Assembly: GCF_001941965.1 (NCBI RefSeq)
Contig: NZ_MKZO01000018.1
Location: 1-64,000, forward strand
Direction of reading: 5' to 3'
DNA: 64,000 bases
Origin: Pseudomonas putida
GTDB taxonomy: Bacteria; Pseudomonadota; Gammaproteobacteria; Pseudomonadales; Pseudomonadaceae
The notes under the pieces are model-generated. The model was given only the letters and a program-made list of their open reading frames with translations. It had not been told where the DNA came from and did no database searches. Of this stretch, positions 1-13,789 are shown piece by piece; within the stretch, counting starts at the first letter, position 1, and every line of letters begins with the position of its first letter. Made by a program: the position numbers and the translations under genes.

Positions 1-31
1 TGAGGCCAGCCTACCCCCACAAGATCTCCGG

Positions 32-2302
32 TCAGGCCATCTCCGCCGTGGTTTCGAAGTCGAACACCAGTTCGCCATCGCGGATGTCGACGTGGACCAC
101 ACCGCCATGCTCGGCCAGCTCGCCAAACAGGATCTCCTCGGCCAGCGGCCGCTTGATCTTGTCCTGGATAAGCCGGGCCATCGGCCGTGCACCCATCAAC
201 ACATCGTAACCACCGGTCGCCAGCCAGCCACGCGCCGCATCCGAGACCTCGAGCAGGACGCGCTTGTCTTCCAGTTGCGCCTGCAGCTCGGTGAGGAACT
301 TGTCCACCACGCTCTTGATGGTTTCGTGACTGAGACGGCCGAACTGGATGATGGTGTCCAGACGGTTGCGGAACTCCGGCGTGAAGCTCTTCTTGATCAC
401 TTCCATGGAGTCGGAAGAGTGATCCTGATGCGTGAAGCCGATCGAGGCACGCGCCGCAGTTTCCGCGCCGGCGTTGGTGGTCATGATCAGGATCACGTTG
501 CGGAAGTCCGCCTTGCGCCCGTTGTTGTCGGTCAGGGTACCGTGGTCCATCACCTGCAGTAGCAGGTTGAAGACTTCCGGGTGGGCCTTCTCGATTTCAT
601 CGAGCAGCAACACGCAATGCGGCTGCTTGGTGATCGCCTCGGTCAGCAGACCGCCCTGGTCGAAACCGACATAGCCCGGAGGCGCGCCGATCAGACGGGA
701 AACGGTATGCCGCTCCATGTACTCGGACATGTCGAAGCGCACCAGCTCCACACCCAGGGCCTTGGCCAACTGCCGCGCCACTTCGGTCTTGCCCACCCCG
801 GTCGGGCCGGAGAACAGGAAGGAACCGATCGGCTTGTCCGGCGCCTTGAGCCCCGCACGGGACAGCTTGATGGCGGTGGACAGGGAATCAATGGCGGCAT
901 CCTGACCGAAAACGGTCAGCTTCAGGTCGCGCTCCAGGTTACGCAGCAGCTCTTTATCGGAACTGGTGACGTGTTTTGGCGGAATGCGCGCGATCTTGGC
1001 AACGATGTCCTCGACCTGCGGCACTTCGATGCGCTTGACCCGCGCTTCGACCGGCTGCAGGCGCTGGTAGGCGCCGGCTTCGTCGATCACGTCGATGGCC
1101 TTGTCCGGCATGTGCCGGTCATTGATATAGCGTGCGGCCAGTTCAGCAGCGGCGCGCAGGGCTTCATCGCTGTATTCGATGCTGTGGTGCGACTCGAAGC
1201 GACCTTTCAGACCGCGCAGGATACCCACGGTGTCTTCCACCGACGGCTCGCTGACGTCGACCTTCTGGAAGCGTCGGGCCAGGGCCCGATCCTTCTCGAA
1301 GATGCCGCGGAATTCCTGGAAGGTGGTCGAACCGATGCAACGGATATCACCCGAGGACAGCAGCGGCTTGAGCAGGTTGGACGCATCCATCACCCCGCCC
1401 GATGCCGCGCCGGCACCGATGATGGTGTGGATTTCGTCGATGAACAGGATCGCCTGCGGGCGTTTGCGCAACTCGCCCAGCAGCGCCTTGAAGCGCTTCT
1501 CGAAGTCACCGCGGTACTTGGTGCCCGCGAGCAGGGCACCGAGATCCAGGGAGTAGACCACGCTGTGGAACAGCAGGTCCGGCACCTGGCCGTCGACGAT
1601 GCGCTTGGCCAGGCCTTCGGCGATGGCAGTCTTGCCGACACCGGCCTCACCGACCAGCAGCGGGTTGTTCTTGCGCCGACGGGCGAGAATCTGCGCCACG
1701 CGCTCGACTTCGACCTCACGCCCCACCAGCGGATCGATCCGCCCCTGGCGCGCCAGTTCGTTGAGGTTGCTGGCATAGGCGTCCAGCGGATTGCTCGACG
1801 ACGAGGTTTCACCACCCTCCTCGTCCTGCATCTCCTGCTCGCCTTCCTGGTGTTCGCCGTGGCCGGGAACCTTGGAAATACCGTGGGCGATGTAGTTGAC
1901 CACATCGATGCGAGCCACGCTTTGCTGCTTGAGCAGGAACACCGCCTGGCTTTCCTGCTCGCTGAAAATGGCGACCAGTACGTTGGCGCCGGTCACTTCA
2001 CGCTTGCCGGAGCTCTGGACATGGAAAACGGCACGCTGCAGCACCCGCTGGAAGCCCAGGGTCGGCTGGGTTTCGCGGTCCTCGTCGTGAACGGGGATCA
2101 GTGGCGTGGTGGAGTCGATGAACTCCTGCAGATCGTGTTTGAGCTTGTCGAGATTCGCCCCGCACGCCCGCAGAACGGTGGCGGCAGCCTCGTTGTCCAG
2201 CAATGCCAGCAGAAGGTGCTCGACGGTCATGAACTCATGACGCTTCGAGCGCGCCTCCTTGAAGGCCAGATTGAGGGTGACTTCGAGCTCGCGGTTTAAC
2301 AT
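32..2302 (-). CDS. clpA: ATP-dependent Clp protease ATP-binding subunit ClpA
   Basis: ClpA is the cytoplasmic AAA+ unfoldase that feeds substrates into the ClpP peptidase. The 756-residue product has the full family layout: an N-terminal repeat domain (about 1-145), an acidic Ser-rich linker (about 150-171), a first AAA module with Walker A GEAGVGKT (218-225) and Walker B ILFIDE (285-290), and a second with Walker A GPTGVGKT (499-506). An IGF tripeptide at 621-623 is the expected ClpP-docking loop. The ATG start gives [10 protein letters not shown], the normal ClpA N-terminus. The gene lies 30 bp downstream of clpS on the same strand, the standard clpS-clpA pair, and is probably co-transcribed with it. 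Nothing is truncated. Confidence 0.97.
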   Translation of the reverse strand: MLNRELEVTLNLAFKEARSKRHEFMTVEHLLLALLDNEAAATVLRACGANLDKLKHDLQEFIDSTTPLIPVHDEDRETQPTLGFQRVLQRAVFHVQSSGKREVTGANVLVAIFSEQESQAVFLLKQQSVARIDVVNYIAHGISKVPGHGEHQEGEQEMQDEEGGETSSSSNPLDAYASNLNELARQGRIDPLVGREVEVERVAQILARRRKNNPLLVGEAGVGKTAIAEGLAKRIVDGQVPDLLFHSVVYSLDLGALLAGTKYRGDFEKRFKALLGELRKRPQAILFIDEIHTIIGAGAASGGVMDASNLLKPLLSSGDIRCIGSTTFQEFRGIFEKDRALARRFQKVDVSEPSVEDTVGILRGLKGRFESHHSIEYSDEALRAAAELAARYINDRHMPDKAIDVIDEAGAYQRLQPVEARVKRIEVPQVEDIVAKIARIPPKHVTSSDKELLRNLERDLKLTVFGQDAAIDSLSTAIKLSRAGLKAPDKPIGSFLFSGPTGVGKTEVARQLAKALGVELVRFDMSEYMERHTVSRLIGAPPGYVGFDQGGLLTEAITKQPHCVLLLDEIEKAHPEVFNLLLQVMDHGTLTDNNGRKADFRNVILIMTTNAGAETAARASIGFTHQDHSSDSMEVIKKSFTPEFRNRLDTIIQFGRLSHETIKSVVDKFLTELQAQLEDKRVLLEVSDAARGWLATGGYDVLMGARPMARLIQDKIKRPLAEEILFGELAEHGGVVHVDIRDGELVFDFETTAEMA

Positions 2303-2332
2303 AGCTTCACCTCATACCCAAGTGGTCGGCGA

Positions 2333-2695
2333 TTAACCGTCCTTCTCGATTTCACAGAGTAGCGGATGCTGGCTTTCCCTGGCGTATTGGTTGACCTGCA
2401 TGGCCTTGGTTTCGGCGATGTCGCGGGTAAACAATCCGCAGACTGCCCGTCCCTCGGTATGGACGGCCAGCATGACCTTGGTCGCCAGCTCGCGGTTCAG
2501 GTTAAAGAACACTTCGAGCACTTCGACGACGAAATCCATCGGCGTGTAGTCATCGTTGAACAAAACCACCTTGTACATCGGTGGCGCCTGCAGCGCCGGC
2601 TTGGCTTCCTGTACCGCCAATCCGGAGCCATCGTCCTCATGCGATTGCGGGCGATCCTGATTGAATGTTAGTCGAATCTGGCTATGTGCATGCAT
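2333..2695 (-). CDS. clpS: ATP-dependent Clp protease adapter ClpS
   Basis: ClpS binds the N domain of ClpA and delivers N-degron proteins (Leu, Phe, Tyr or Trp N-termini) to ClpAP. The product has 120 residues with a flexible first 35 or so, then the conserved core: [13 protein letters not shown] at 45-57, whose Asn47-Asp48-Asp49 line the N-degron pocket, and His79 in the [11 protein letters not shown] segment. The length is typical of Pseudomonas ClpS. It lies immediately upstream of clpA on the minus strand and is divergent from cspD, so the 228-bp gap to cspD must carry promoters for both directions. Confidence 0.97.
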   Translation of the reverse strand: MHAHSQIRLTFNQDRPQSHEDDGSGLAVQEAKPALQAPPMYKVVLFNDDYTPMDFVVEVLEVFFNLNRELATKVMLAVHTEGRAVCGLFTRDIAETKAMQVNQYARESQHPLLCEIEKDG

Positions 2696-2776
2696 GGAAA
2701 GAATTTCATCATTTCGACAGGTTAAGGTTGTGGGTTGGCCGCTGGAACGGCGCGGATTACGGCCCGTCGCCTGACC

Positions 2777-2804
2777 TTGACTATCGGTAAAACGGTGTTA
2801 CAAC
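2777..2804 (+). promoter_or_regulatory. Candidate sigma70 promoter for cspD
   Basis: TTGACT (2777-2782) and TACAAC (2799-2804) are separated by 16 bp, about 120 bp upstream of the cspD start codon. The -35 matches 5 of 6 consensus bases and the -10 matches 4 of 6. Assignment is by eye only. Confidence 0.35.
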
Positions 2805-2923
2805 CAATAAGAACCCACCGTGGTCAATTAGATCCGCGCAGTCAACCAGGAATTTCGCAGGTTCGTATGCGGATGGAGTGGATGATACTCCAGTGATGGA
2901 GTCCTTTGCAGAGGGATATGAGG

Positions 2924-3175
2924 ATGGCAAGCGGTAAAGTCAAGTGGTTCAACAATGCGAAGGGTTACGGCTTCATCAATGAAGACGGAAAGACCGACGA
3001 CCTGTTCGCACACTATTCGGCGATCCAGATGGACGGCTATAAAACGCTGAAAGCGGGTCAGCCGGTTCTTTTCGAAATCATTCAAGGCCCGAAGGGATTA
3101 CACGCCACAGAGATCCGCTCGGCGCCTGCCACCGTGGAGGCCAAGGCTGCCGCAGCCATCACAGCAGACGCTTGA
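2924..3175 (+). CDS. cspD: Cold-shock-domain protein CspD
   Basis: An 83-residue single-stranded nucleic-acid-binding protein of the CspA fold. Both RNA-binding motifs are present: RNP1 KGYGFIN and RNP2 LFAHYSAI. A short Ala-rich tail follows the domain. The segment IQMDGYKTLKAGQPV and the position beside clpS-clpA match CspD, the stationary-phase replication inhibitor of other gamma-proteobacteria, rather than a cold-inducible CspA. The start at MASGKVKWF is chosen because the domain begins there; an in-frame ATG at 2918 and a TTG at 2906 are possible, and the Shine-Dalgarno-like gagg is close to all three. It is followed by a hairpin terminator shared with convergent icd. Confidence 0.93.
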   Translation: MASGKVKWFNNAKGYGFINEDGKTDDLFAHYSAIQMDGYKTLKAGQPVLFEIIQGPKGLHATEIRSAPATVEAKAAAAITADA

Positions 3176-3197
3176 GTCTCAACAGGCTTTACGAATG

Positions 3198-3229
3198 AAG
3201 GCCCGCCTCATTTAACTGACGCGGGCCTT
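3198..3229. terminator. Bidirectional terminator between cspD and icd
   Basis: AAGGCCCGC (3198-3206) pairs with GCGGGCCTT (3221-3229) across a 14-nt loop. The AA/TT ends supply a short T tract in either direction, and the genes converge. Confidence 0.8.
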
Positions 3230-3235
3230 TAATCG

Positions 3236-4492
3236 TTACATGTGCTTGATCAGCGCTTCGCCGAAGCCGGAAGACGAGACCAGCGTCGCCCCATCCATCA
3301 GGCGTTCGAAGTCGTAGGTCACGGTCTTCGCGCGGATGGCACCGTTGGTGCCCTTGATGATCAGGTCCGCCGCCTCGGTCCAGCCCAGGTGGCGCAACAT
3401 CATTTCGGCGGAGAGAATCACCGAGCCCGGGTTGACCTGGTCCTTGCCAGCGTATTTCGGCGCGGTACCGTGGGTCGCCTCGAACATGGCCACGGTGTCG
3501 GACAGGTTGGCGCCCGGCGCGATACCGATACCGCCCACCTCTGCCGCCAGGGCGTCGGACAGGTAGTCACCGTTGAGATTGAGGGTGGCGATCACGTCGT
3601 ATTCGGCCGGGCGCAGGAGGATCTGCTGGAGCATGGCGTCGGCAATGGCGTCCTTGACGATGACTTCGCGGCCGGTCTTCGGGTTCTTGAACTTCATCCA
3701 CGGGCCGCCGTCGAGCAGCTCGGCGCCGAATTCGTCCCGGGCGATCTCGTAGCCCCAGTCCTTGAATGCGCCTTCGGTGAACTTCATGATGTTGCCTTTA
3801 TGCACGATGGTCAGCGACTTGCGGTCGTTGTCCACGACATATTGCAGGGCCTTGCGCACCAGGCGCTGGGTGCCTTCCTTCGACACCGGCTTGACGCCGA
3901 TACCGCAATCCTGGTCGAAGCGGATCTTGGTGACGCCCATTTCCTCCTTGAGGAACTTGATGACCTTGTTGGCCTCGGGCGAACCGGCCTTCCACTCGAT
4001 ACCGGCGTAGATGTCCTCGGAGTTCTCGCGGAAGATCACCATGTCGACATCGCCTGGCTTCTTCACCGGGCTCGGCACGCCGTCGAACCACACCACCGGG
4101 CGCAGGCAGACGTAGAGATCGAGCTGCTGACGCAGGGCCACGTTCAGGGAACGGATACCGCCACCGACCGGGGTGGTCAGCGGGCCTTTGATGGAAACCA
4201 CGTAATCCTTCACTGCATCGAGGGTTTCCTGGGGCAGCCAGGTGTCCTGGTCGTAGACCTGGGTGGCCTTCTCACCGGCATAGACCTCCATCCAGGAGAT
4301 CTTGCGCTTGCCGCCGTAGGCCTTCTCGACCGCAGCGTCGACCACCTTGATCATCACCGGGGTGACATCGACGCCGATGCCGTCGCCCTCGATGAACGGG
4401 ATGATCGGATTGTCTGGAACATTGAGAGAATGGTCTGCGTTGACGGTGATTTTGTCGCCGACTGCCGGAACCTCGATTTTCTGGTATCCCAT
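3236..4492 (-). CDS. icd: NADP-dependent isocitrate dehydrogenase, homodimeric type
   Basis: Oxidatively decarboxylates isocitrate to 2-oxoglutarate in the TCA cycle, making NADPH. The product is 418 residues, close to the 416 of E. coli Icd. The substrate and phosphorylation loop [13 protein letters not shown] places Ser115 where E. coli has Ser113, the residue phosphorylated by AceK, so reversible inactivation during growth on acetate is likely. The Ile/Mg segment [13 protein letters not shown] is also present. The start at MGYQKIEV is preferred over upstream in-frame ATGs because GGAG lies 7 nt before it. It is divergent from idh, which encodes the unrelated monomeric isozyme. Confidence 0.97.
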   Translation of the reverse strand: MGYQKIEVPAVGDKITVNADHSLNVPDNPIIPFIEGDGIGVDVTPVMIKVVDAAVEKAYGGKRKISWMEVYAGEKATQVYDQDTWLPQETLDAVKDYVVSIKGPLTTPVGGGIRSLNVALRQQLDLYVCLRPVVWFDGVPSPVKKPGDVDMVIFRENSEDIYAGIEWKAGSPEANKVIKFLKEEMGVTKIRFDQDCGIGVKPVSKEGTQRLVRKALQYVVDNDRKSLTIVHKGNIMKFTEGAFKDWGYEIARDEFGAELLDGGPWMKFKNPKTGREVIVKDAIADAMLQQILLRPAEYDVIATLNLNGDYLSDALAAEVGGIGIAPGANLSDTVAMFEATHGTAPKYAGKDQVNPGSVILSAEMMLRHLGWTEAADLIIKGTNGAIRAKTVTYDFERLMDGATLVSSSGFGEALIKHM

Positions 4493-4602
4493 GCTGCACT
4501 CCGCTTTTTCTTGGTTTGAAGTCATGCAATCCACTGAGCCTAACCCACTTGGCGGAGAACGGAAACCTCACGGGGAAAACCGTCACGAAGCTGAAAAAAG
4601 CT

Positions 4603-4618
4603 CTACATCTTTGGTCTA
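4603..4618 (-). promoter_or_regulatory. 16-bp element upstream of icd, identical to one upstream of aceA
   Basis: Read on the icd strand this is TAGACCAAAGATGTAG, 111 bp before the icd start codon. The same 16 bases occur on the aceA strand at 13718-13733. In front of aceA the TGTAG end is part of a TGTAGT/ACTACA dyad; here only that half-site is present (TGTAGA). Its function is inferred, not shown. Confidence 0.45.
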
Positions 4619-4643
4619 TAAATGGCCATCCGACATGTTCGTC

Positions 4644-4696
4644 TTGCTGATTAGGACCAAGGAATTGGTATACTGCGCCGGTGACCCAAGGGTCAC
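4644..4696 (+). promoter_or_regulatory. Candidate idh promoter with palindrome at the start site
   Basis: TTGCTG (4644-4649) and TATACT (4669-4674) form a sigma70-like promoter with a long 19-bp spacer. A perfect dyad GTGACCC-AA-GGGTCAC (4681-4696) begins about 6 bp after the -10, so it covers the predicted transcription start. It could be a repressor operator or a 5'-end hairpin. The idh start codon is about 230 bp downstream. The rest of the 416-bp icd-idh gap shows no gene. Confidence 0.45.
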
Positions 4697-4770
4697 TCGG
4701 GGGCGAGACGACCGCCACAGGCCCCACGGCCCCGACAAGACTGAACTGTTACAGCAGTGCAGCCGTTTGA

Positions 4771-7134
<2,364 letters not shown>

Positions 7135-7161
7135 GAGCGTCAGCTTGAAGCAATAAAGGAA

Positions 7162-7188
7162 AACCCCGGCCACGCACCGGGGTTTTTT
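7162..7188 (+). terminator. Rho-independent terminator of idh
   Basis: AACCCCGG (7162-7169) pairs with CCGGGGTT (7177-7184), followed by further T residues. Confidence 0.88.
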
Positions 7189-7205
7189 ATATCAGCTGCA
7201 CGCTG

Positions 7206-7302
7206 AACCCTGTGGGAGCTGGCTTGCCAGCGATTTGGCCGGCATTGACCAAGAGGCTGTCAGGTCCGGCCTCATCGCTGGCAAGCCAGCTCCCACAGGG
7301 TT
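7206..7302. repeat. REP-type inverted pair (REPIN), GTGGGAGC family, copy 1
   Basis: Two 29-bp perfectly complementary arms (7206-7234 and 7274-7302) with core GTGGGAGCTGGCTTGCC surround a 39-bp loop between idh and nudJ. The same core recurs at 54.2, 56.8, 59.3 and 61.8 kb. Confidence 0.9.
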
Positions 7303-7338
7303 CTTTGCAAGCCACACCTCCCTCTCAAGGAATACAAA

Positions 7339-7779
7339 ATGACCTGGCAACCCCACATCACCGTCGCCACCGTCGTCGAAGACCAGGGCCGTTTCCTCTT
7401 CGTCGAAGAGTTCAAGGCCGGCAAGCACGTCTTCAACCAGCCCGCCGGGCACCTCGAAGCCAACGAGACCCTGCTCGAAGCCGCCCTGCGGGAAACCCTG
7501 GAAGAGACCGCCTGGGACGTCGAGCTGACCGGCGTGGTCGGCATCTACCTCTACACCGCCCCCAGCAACGGCGTGACCTACCAGCGCATCTGTTTTGCCG
7601 CCAAACCCGTCAAGCACCACACCGAGCGCGCCCTGGACAGCGATATCGTCCGCGCCGTCTGGCTGACCCGCGAAGAACTGCTCGCCGACCCGCAACGCTG
7701 GCGCAGCGAACTGGTGCCACAATGCCTCGACGATTACCTGGCCGGCCCGCTGCACAGCCTGGATCTGATCCGCAACTGA
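7339..7779 (+). CDS. nudJ: Nudix hydrolase NudJ-like
   Basis: A 146-residue Nudix hydrolase. E. coli NudJ dephosphorylates HMP-pyrophosphate and nucleoside di- or triphosphates, and its gene is likewise just upstream of mnmA. The Nudix box runs from Gly37 through Glu43, Arg51-Glu52 and Glu55-Glu56; the last small residue, usually Gly, is Ala58 here, which is conservative. The segment KxxFNQPAGHLE is typical of NudJ. It is followed by mnmA after 71 bp, in the gene order nudJ-mnmA-hflD-purB shared with enterobacteria. The start follows an aagga-type ribosome site. Confidence 0.85.
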   Translation: MTWQPHITVATVVEDQGRFLFVEEFKAGKHVFNQPAGHLEANETLLEAALRETLEETAWDVELTGVVGIYLYTAPSNGVTYQRICFAAKPVKHHTERALDSDIVRAVWLTREELLADPQRWRSELVPQCLDDYLAGPLHSLDLIRN

Positions 7780-7850
7780 GCGCGCCTTTCGCCTTGCAGG
7801 ACGCAGCCTGATAGAATCGTCGTCTTTTTCCAGATACGCATCCCATACCT

Positions 7851-11052
<3,202 letters not shown>

Positions 11053-11070
11053 TCCGCGACCCGCGTTTTA

Positions 11071-11096
11071 ACGCCCGGCCGAGCCGGGCGTTTTTA
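11071..11096 (+). terminator. Rho-independent terminator of purB
   Basis: CGCCCGGC (11072-11079) pairs with GCCGGGCG (11083-11090), loop CGA, followed by TTTTTA. Confidence 0.9.
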
Positions 11097-11134
11097 TTCC
11101 TGAAAGAAAATTGTCTTTTTTCAATAGGTTAATC

Positions 11135-12304
11135 ATGAATCCTGATATCCCACTGCAACTTCTCGGCGGTTTGACTGCGCGCCAGTTCATGCGCGACTAC
11201 TGGCAGAAAAAACCGTTGCTGGTCCGTCAGGCCTTTACCGATTTCGAAAGCCCTATCGATGCCGACGAACTGGCCGGCCTCGCCCTGGAAGAAGAAGTCG
11301 AGTCGCGCCTGGTCCTGGAACACGGTGAAACCCCGTGGGAACTGCGCCGCGGCCCGTTCACCGAAGAAACCTTCGGCAGCCTGCCGGAGCGTGACTGGAC
11401 CCTGCTGGTGCAATCGGTCGACCAGTTCGTTCCGGAAGTCGGCGAACTGCTGGAGCACTTCCGCTTCCTGCCGAGCTGGCGCATCGACGACGTGATGATC
11501 AGCTTCGCCACCCCGGGCGGCAGCGTTGGTCCGCACTTCGACAACTACGACGTGTTCCTGCTCCAGGGCCAGGGCAAGCGCAACTGGAAAGTCGGACAGA
11601 TGTGCAACAGCGACAGCCCGCTGCTGGAGCACCCTGACCTGCGCATCCTCGCCGACTTCGAGCAGAGCGACGAGTGGACCCTGGAACCGGGCGACATGCT
11701 CTACCTGCCGCCGCGCCTGGCCCACTACGGCGTCGCCGAAGACAACTGCCTGACCTACTCGGTCGGCTTCCGCGCCCCGAGCGCCGCCGAAGTGCTGACC
11801 CACTTCACCGACTTCCTCGGCCAGTTCCTTACCGACGAAGAGCGCTACAGCGACGCCGATGCCCAGCCGGTCAGCGACGATCCGCACCAGATCCAGCACG
11901 ATGCCCTCGGCCGCCTGAAAAGCCTGCTCAACGAGCACATGGGCGACGAGCGCCTGCTGCTGACCTGGTTCGGCCAGTTCATGACCGAGCCGCGCTACCC
12001 GGAACTGGTCAGCGGCGAAGAGCTGAGCGAAGCAGACCTGATCGACAGCCTGGAGCAAGGCGCGATAATCATTCGCAACCCGAGCGCGCGCCTGGCCTGG
12101 TCGGAAGTGGACGACAACCTGCTGCTGTTCGCCAGCGGCCAGAGCCGTCTGCTGCCGGGCAACCTGCGCGAGCTGCTGAAACTGATCTGCTCTGCCGATG
12201 CGCTGCACGCCGAGAACCTTGGCGACTGGCTCGGCGATGAAAACGGCCTGGAACTGGTGTGCCAGTTGATCCAGCAAGGAAGCCTGGGGTTCGCCAATGA
12301 ATAA
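11135..12304 (+). CDS. roxA: Cupin-type ribosomal oxygenase, 50S L16 arginine 3-hydroxylase (YcfD/RoxA)
   Basis: A JmjC-like Fe(II)/2-oxoglutarate oxygenase. E. coli YcfD (RoxA) hydroxylates an arginine of ribosomal protein L16. The 389-residue product has the HxD...H iron triad: His134 and Asp136 in GPHFDNYDVF and His197 in PRLAHYGVA, with the YSVGFRAPS strand after it. The C-terminal winged-helix region is present. The start at MNPDIPLQLL is preferred to an upstream TTG frame opening. Its last eight bases overlap the next gene. Confidence 0.9.
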   Translation: MNPDIPLQLLGGLTARQFMRDYWQKKPLLVRQAFTDFESPIDADELAGLALEEEVESRLVLEHGETPWELRRGPFTEETFGSLPERDWTLLVQSVDQFVPEVGELLEHFRFLPSWRIDDVMISFATPGGSVGPHFDNYDVFLLQGQGKRNWKVGQMCNSDSPLLEHPDLRILADFEQSDEWTLEPGDMLYLPPRLAHYGVAEDNCLTYSVGFRAPSAAEVLTHFTDFLGQFLTDEERYSDADAQPVSDDPHQIQHDALGRLKSLLNEHMGDERLLLTWFGQFMTEPRYPELVSGEELSEADLIDSLEQGAIIIRNPSARLAWSEVDDNLLLFASGQSRLLPGNLRELLKLICSADALHAENLGDWLGDENGLELVCQLIQQGSLGFANE

Positions 12305-12728
12305 GATCAAGGTCCGTCTGGCCGACTGGCACAAGGACAATGCGGATATCCGCCGCATTCGCGAGGCGGTGTTCATCGCCGAGCAGAACGTGCCGCCGGA
12401 GCTGGAATGGGACTCGGACGACAACGAAGCCATCCATTTCCTGGCCATGGAAGACGACTACGCCATCGGCACCGCCCGCCTGCTGCTGGACGGACAGATC
12501 GGCCGGGTTTCCGTGCTCAAGGACTGGCGCGGCCTGAAAGTCGGCGATGCGCTGATGCAGGCGGCGATCATCGAAGCGCAGAACCGCGACCTGAGCCAGC
12601 AGATGCTGACGGCGCAGGTGCATGCCACGGCGTTCTATGAGCGTTTGGGGTTCCGGGTGGTCAGTGAGGAGTTCCTGGAAGCAGGCATTCCTCATGTAGA
12701 CATGGTGCGCGACTCGAAACCGCTATAA
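12297..12728 (+). CDS. GNAT family N-acetyltransferase, ElaA-like
   Basis: A 143-residue acyl-CoA N-acyltransferase-fold protein. The acetyl-CoA motif region VSVLKDWRGLKVGDALMQ and the closing HATAFYERLGFRVVSEEF beta-bulge segment are typical of GNAT proteins. The early REAVFIAEQNVPPELEWD segment resembles ElaA/YjdJ-type members. The substrate cannot be told. It begins inside the last codons of roxA (8-bp overlap), suggesting coupled translation and possibly a translation-related target. A large palindromic repeat follows it and may end the transcript. Confidence 0.85.
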   Translation: MNKIKVRLADWHKDNADIRRIREAVFIAEQNVPPELEWDSDDNEAIHFLAMEDDYAIGTARLLLDGQIGRVSVLKDWRGLKVGDALMQAAIIEAQNRDLSQQMLTAQVHATAFYERLGFRVVSEEFLEAGIPHVDMVRDSKPL

Positions 12729-12746
12729 CAGGCAACACAAACCCCG

Positions 12747-12858
12747 TGTAGGAGCGTGGCTTGCCCGCGAAGGACCGCGCAGCGGTCCCAAAATGGTGTG
12801 GTCAGTGATATTTTGGGACCGCTAGCGCGGTCCTTCGCGGGCAAGCCACGCTCCTACA
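12747..12858. repeat. REP-type inverted pair (REPIN), TAGGAGCG family, copy 1
   Basis: Arms of 48 and 49 bp (12747-12794 and 12810-12858), complementary except for one extra base, with core TGTAGGAGCGTGGCTTGCC and an inner part CGGTCCCAAAAT. The loop is only 15 bp, so the transcript would form a very long hairpin. A second copy lies at 37176-37284. Confidence 0.9.
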
Positions 12859-12926
12859 GCGCCAGCGTCACCACAATCACTGGAAACTTTGCCATCATGT
12901 CCACTCCACCCGCGGAGATCATGGAC

Positions 12927-13661
12927 ATGCCGCTACGCCCCCTACTCGCTTCCCTGCTTCTGGCCTTCAGCCTCAATGCTGTCGCCGCCACCGAAGTCCT
13001 GCCCCTGAACCACCGCACCAGCGCGGAAATCCTGCCGACGGCCCAGGCCTTCATCGGCCGCGACGGCACCGTCAGCGCCTTCGAGAACAAGCTTATCGTC
13101 AAGGCCGAACCCGGCAAGATCGACGAACTTCGCACCCTTCTTCGTGACCTGGACACCGCCCCGAAACGCCTGCTGATCAGCGTCGACAACGACGACAGCA
13201 ACTACCAGGACAACCACGGCAACGGCCGGGTCATCCGCTACGGCACCGCCAACCGCGAAGGCGGCCTGCAACAGATCCAGGCCAGCGAAGGCACCCCGGC
13301 GCTGATCCAGATCGGCCAGAGCGTGCCCCTCACCAGCACCCAGACCGACCCCTACGGCCGCCTGCAGAGCCAGACCGAATACCGCAACGTCACCCAGGGC
13401 TTCTACGTCACCGCCAGCGTCTCGGGTGAAACCGTTCACCTGGCCATCAGCACCAACAATGACCGGATGAGCCAGGAACGTCCCGATGTAGTGAAAGTAC
13501 AAAGTACCGACACGAAGGTCACCGGCAAGCTCGGCGAGTGGATCACCCTGGCCGGATTCAATCAGCAGAGCCAGGCCGACCGCTCTGCCTCGGCCATCAC
13601 CTACTCCACCCAGCGCGGTGAAAACATGACTTTACGGGTAAAAGTCGACGCTTTGGACTGA
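12927..13661 (+). CDS. Secreted protein resembling a secretin N-domain fragment
   Basis: A 244-residue protein with a clear signal peptide (MPLRPLLASLLLAFSLNAVA, cleavage about residue 20). The mature part begins with TEVLPLNHRTSAEILPTAQ and KLIVKAEPGKIDELRTLLRDLD, which resembles the short ring-forming N-domains of type II/III secretins. Near the C-terminus VTGKLGEWITLAGFNQQS resembles the first strand of a secretin core, but the pore-forming region is absent. No secretion operon surrounds it. Start chosen for signal-peptide shape and for GGAG 9 nt upstream; ATG 12921, or 12897, is possible. Function unknown. Confidence 0.7.
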   Translation: MPLRPLLASLLLAFSLNAVAATEVLPLNHRTSAEILPTAQAFIGRDGTVSAFENKLIVKAEPGKIDELRTLLRDLDTAPKRLLISVDNDDSNYQDNHGNGRVIRYGTANREGGLQQIQASEGTPALIQIGQSVPLTSTQTDPYGRLQSQTEYRNVTQGFYVTASVSGETVHLAISTNNDRMSQERPDVVKVQSTDTKVTGKLGEWITLAGFNQQSQADRSASAITYSTQRGENMTLRVKVDALD

Positions 13662-13717
13662 ACCCACGGAAATCAAGGCCTCGACCAACGGCCTTGAAAC
13701 TGACTGAGGAGTCGTAT

Positions 13718-13754
13718 TAGACCAAAGATGTAGTGAAGTGAAAAAAGCACTACA
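13718..13754 (+). promoter_or_regulatory. Candidate RccR-type operator upstream of aceA, plus the element shared with icd
   Basis: TGTAGT (13729-13734) and ACTACA (13749-13754) form a perfect dyad with a 14-bp spacer. TGTAGT/ACTACA half-sites are what the Pseudomonas RpiR-family regulator RccR is known to recognise at aceA and related genes; the exact spacer preference should be checked. TAGACCAAAGATGTAG (13718-13733) overlaps it and is identical to a site upstream of icd. Confidence 0.6.
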
Positions 13755-13760
13755 AAACAT

Positions 13761-13789
13761 TTGACGACCTCAAATCGCAGAGGCATGAT
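13761..13789 (+). promoter_or_regulatory. Candidate sigma70 promoter for aceA
   Basis: TTGACG (13761-13766), 17-bp spacer, CATGAT (13784-13789). The -35 matches 5 of 6 and the -10 4 of 6 consensus bases. The start would be near 13796, giving an untranslated leader of almost 400 nt. Confidence 0.5.

Noticed and set aside
581..2299. 572-codon open frame on the plus strand
   Set aside because: Antisense to clpA; composition is that of a shadow frame.
7206..7302. Possible CRISPR repeats
   Set aside because: The repeated sequence occurs as inverted pairs scattered across the window, not as direct repeats with regular spacers; it is REP-type.
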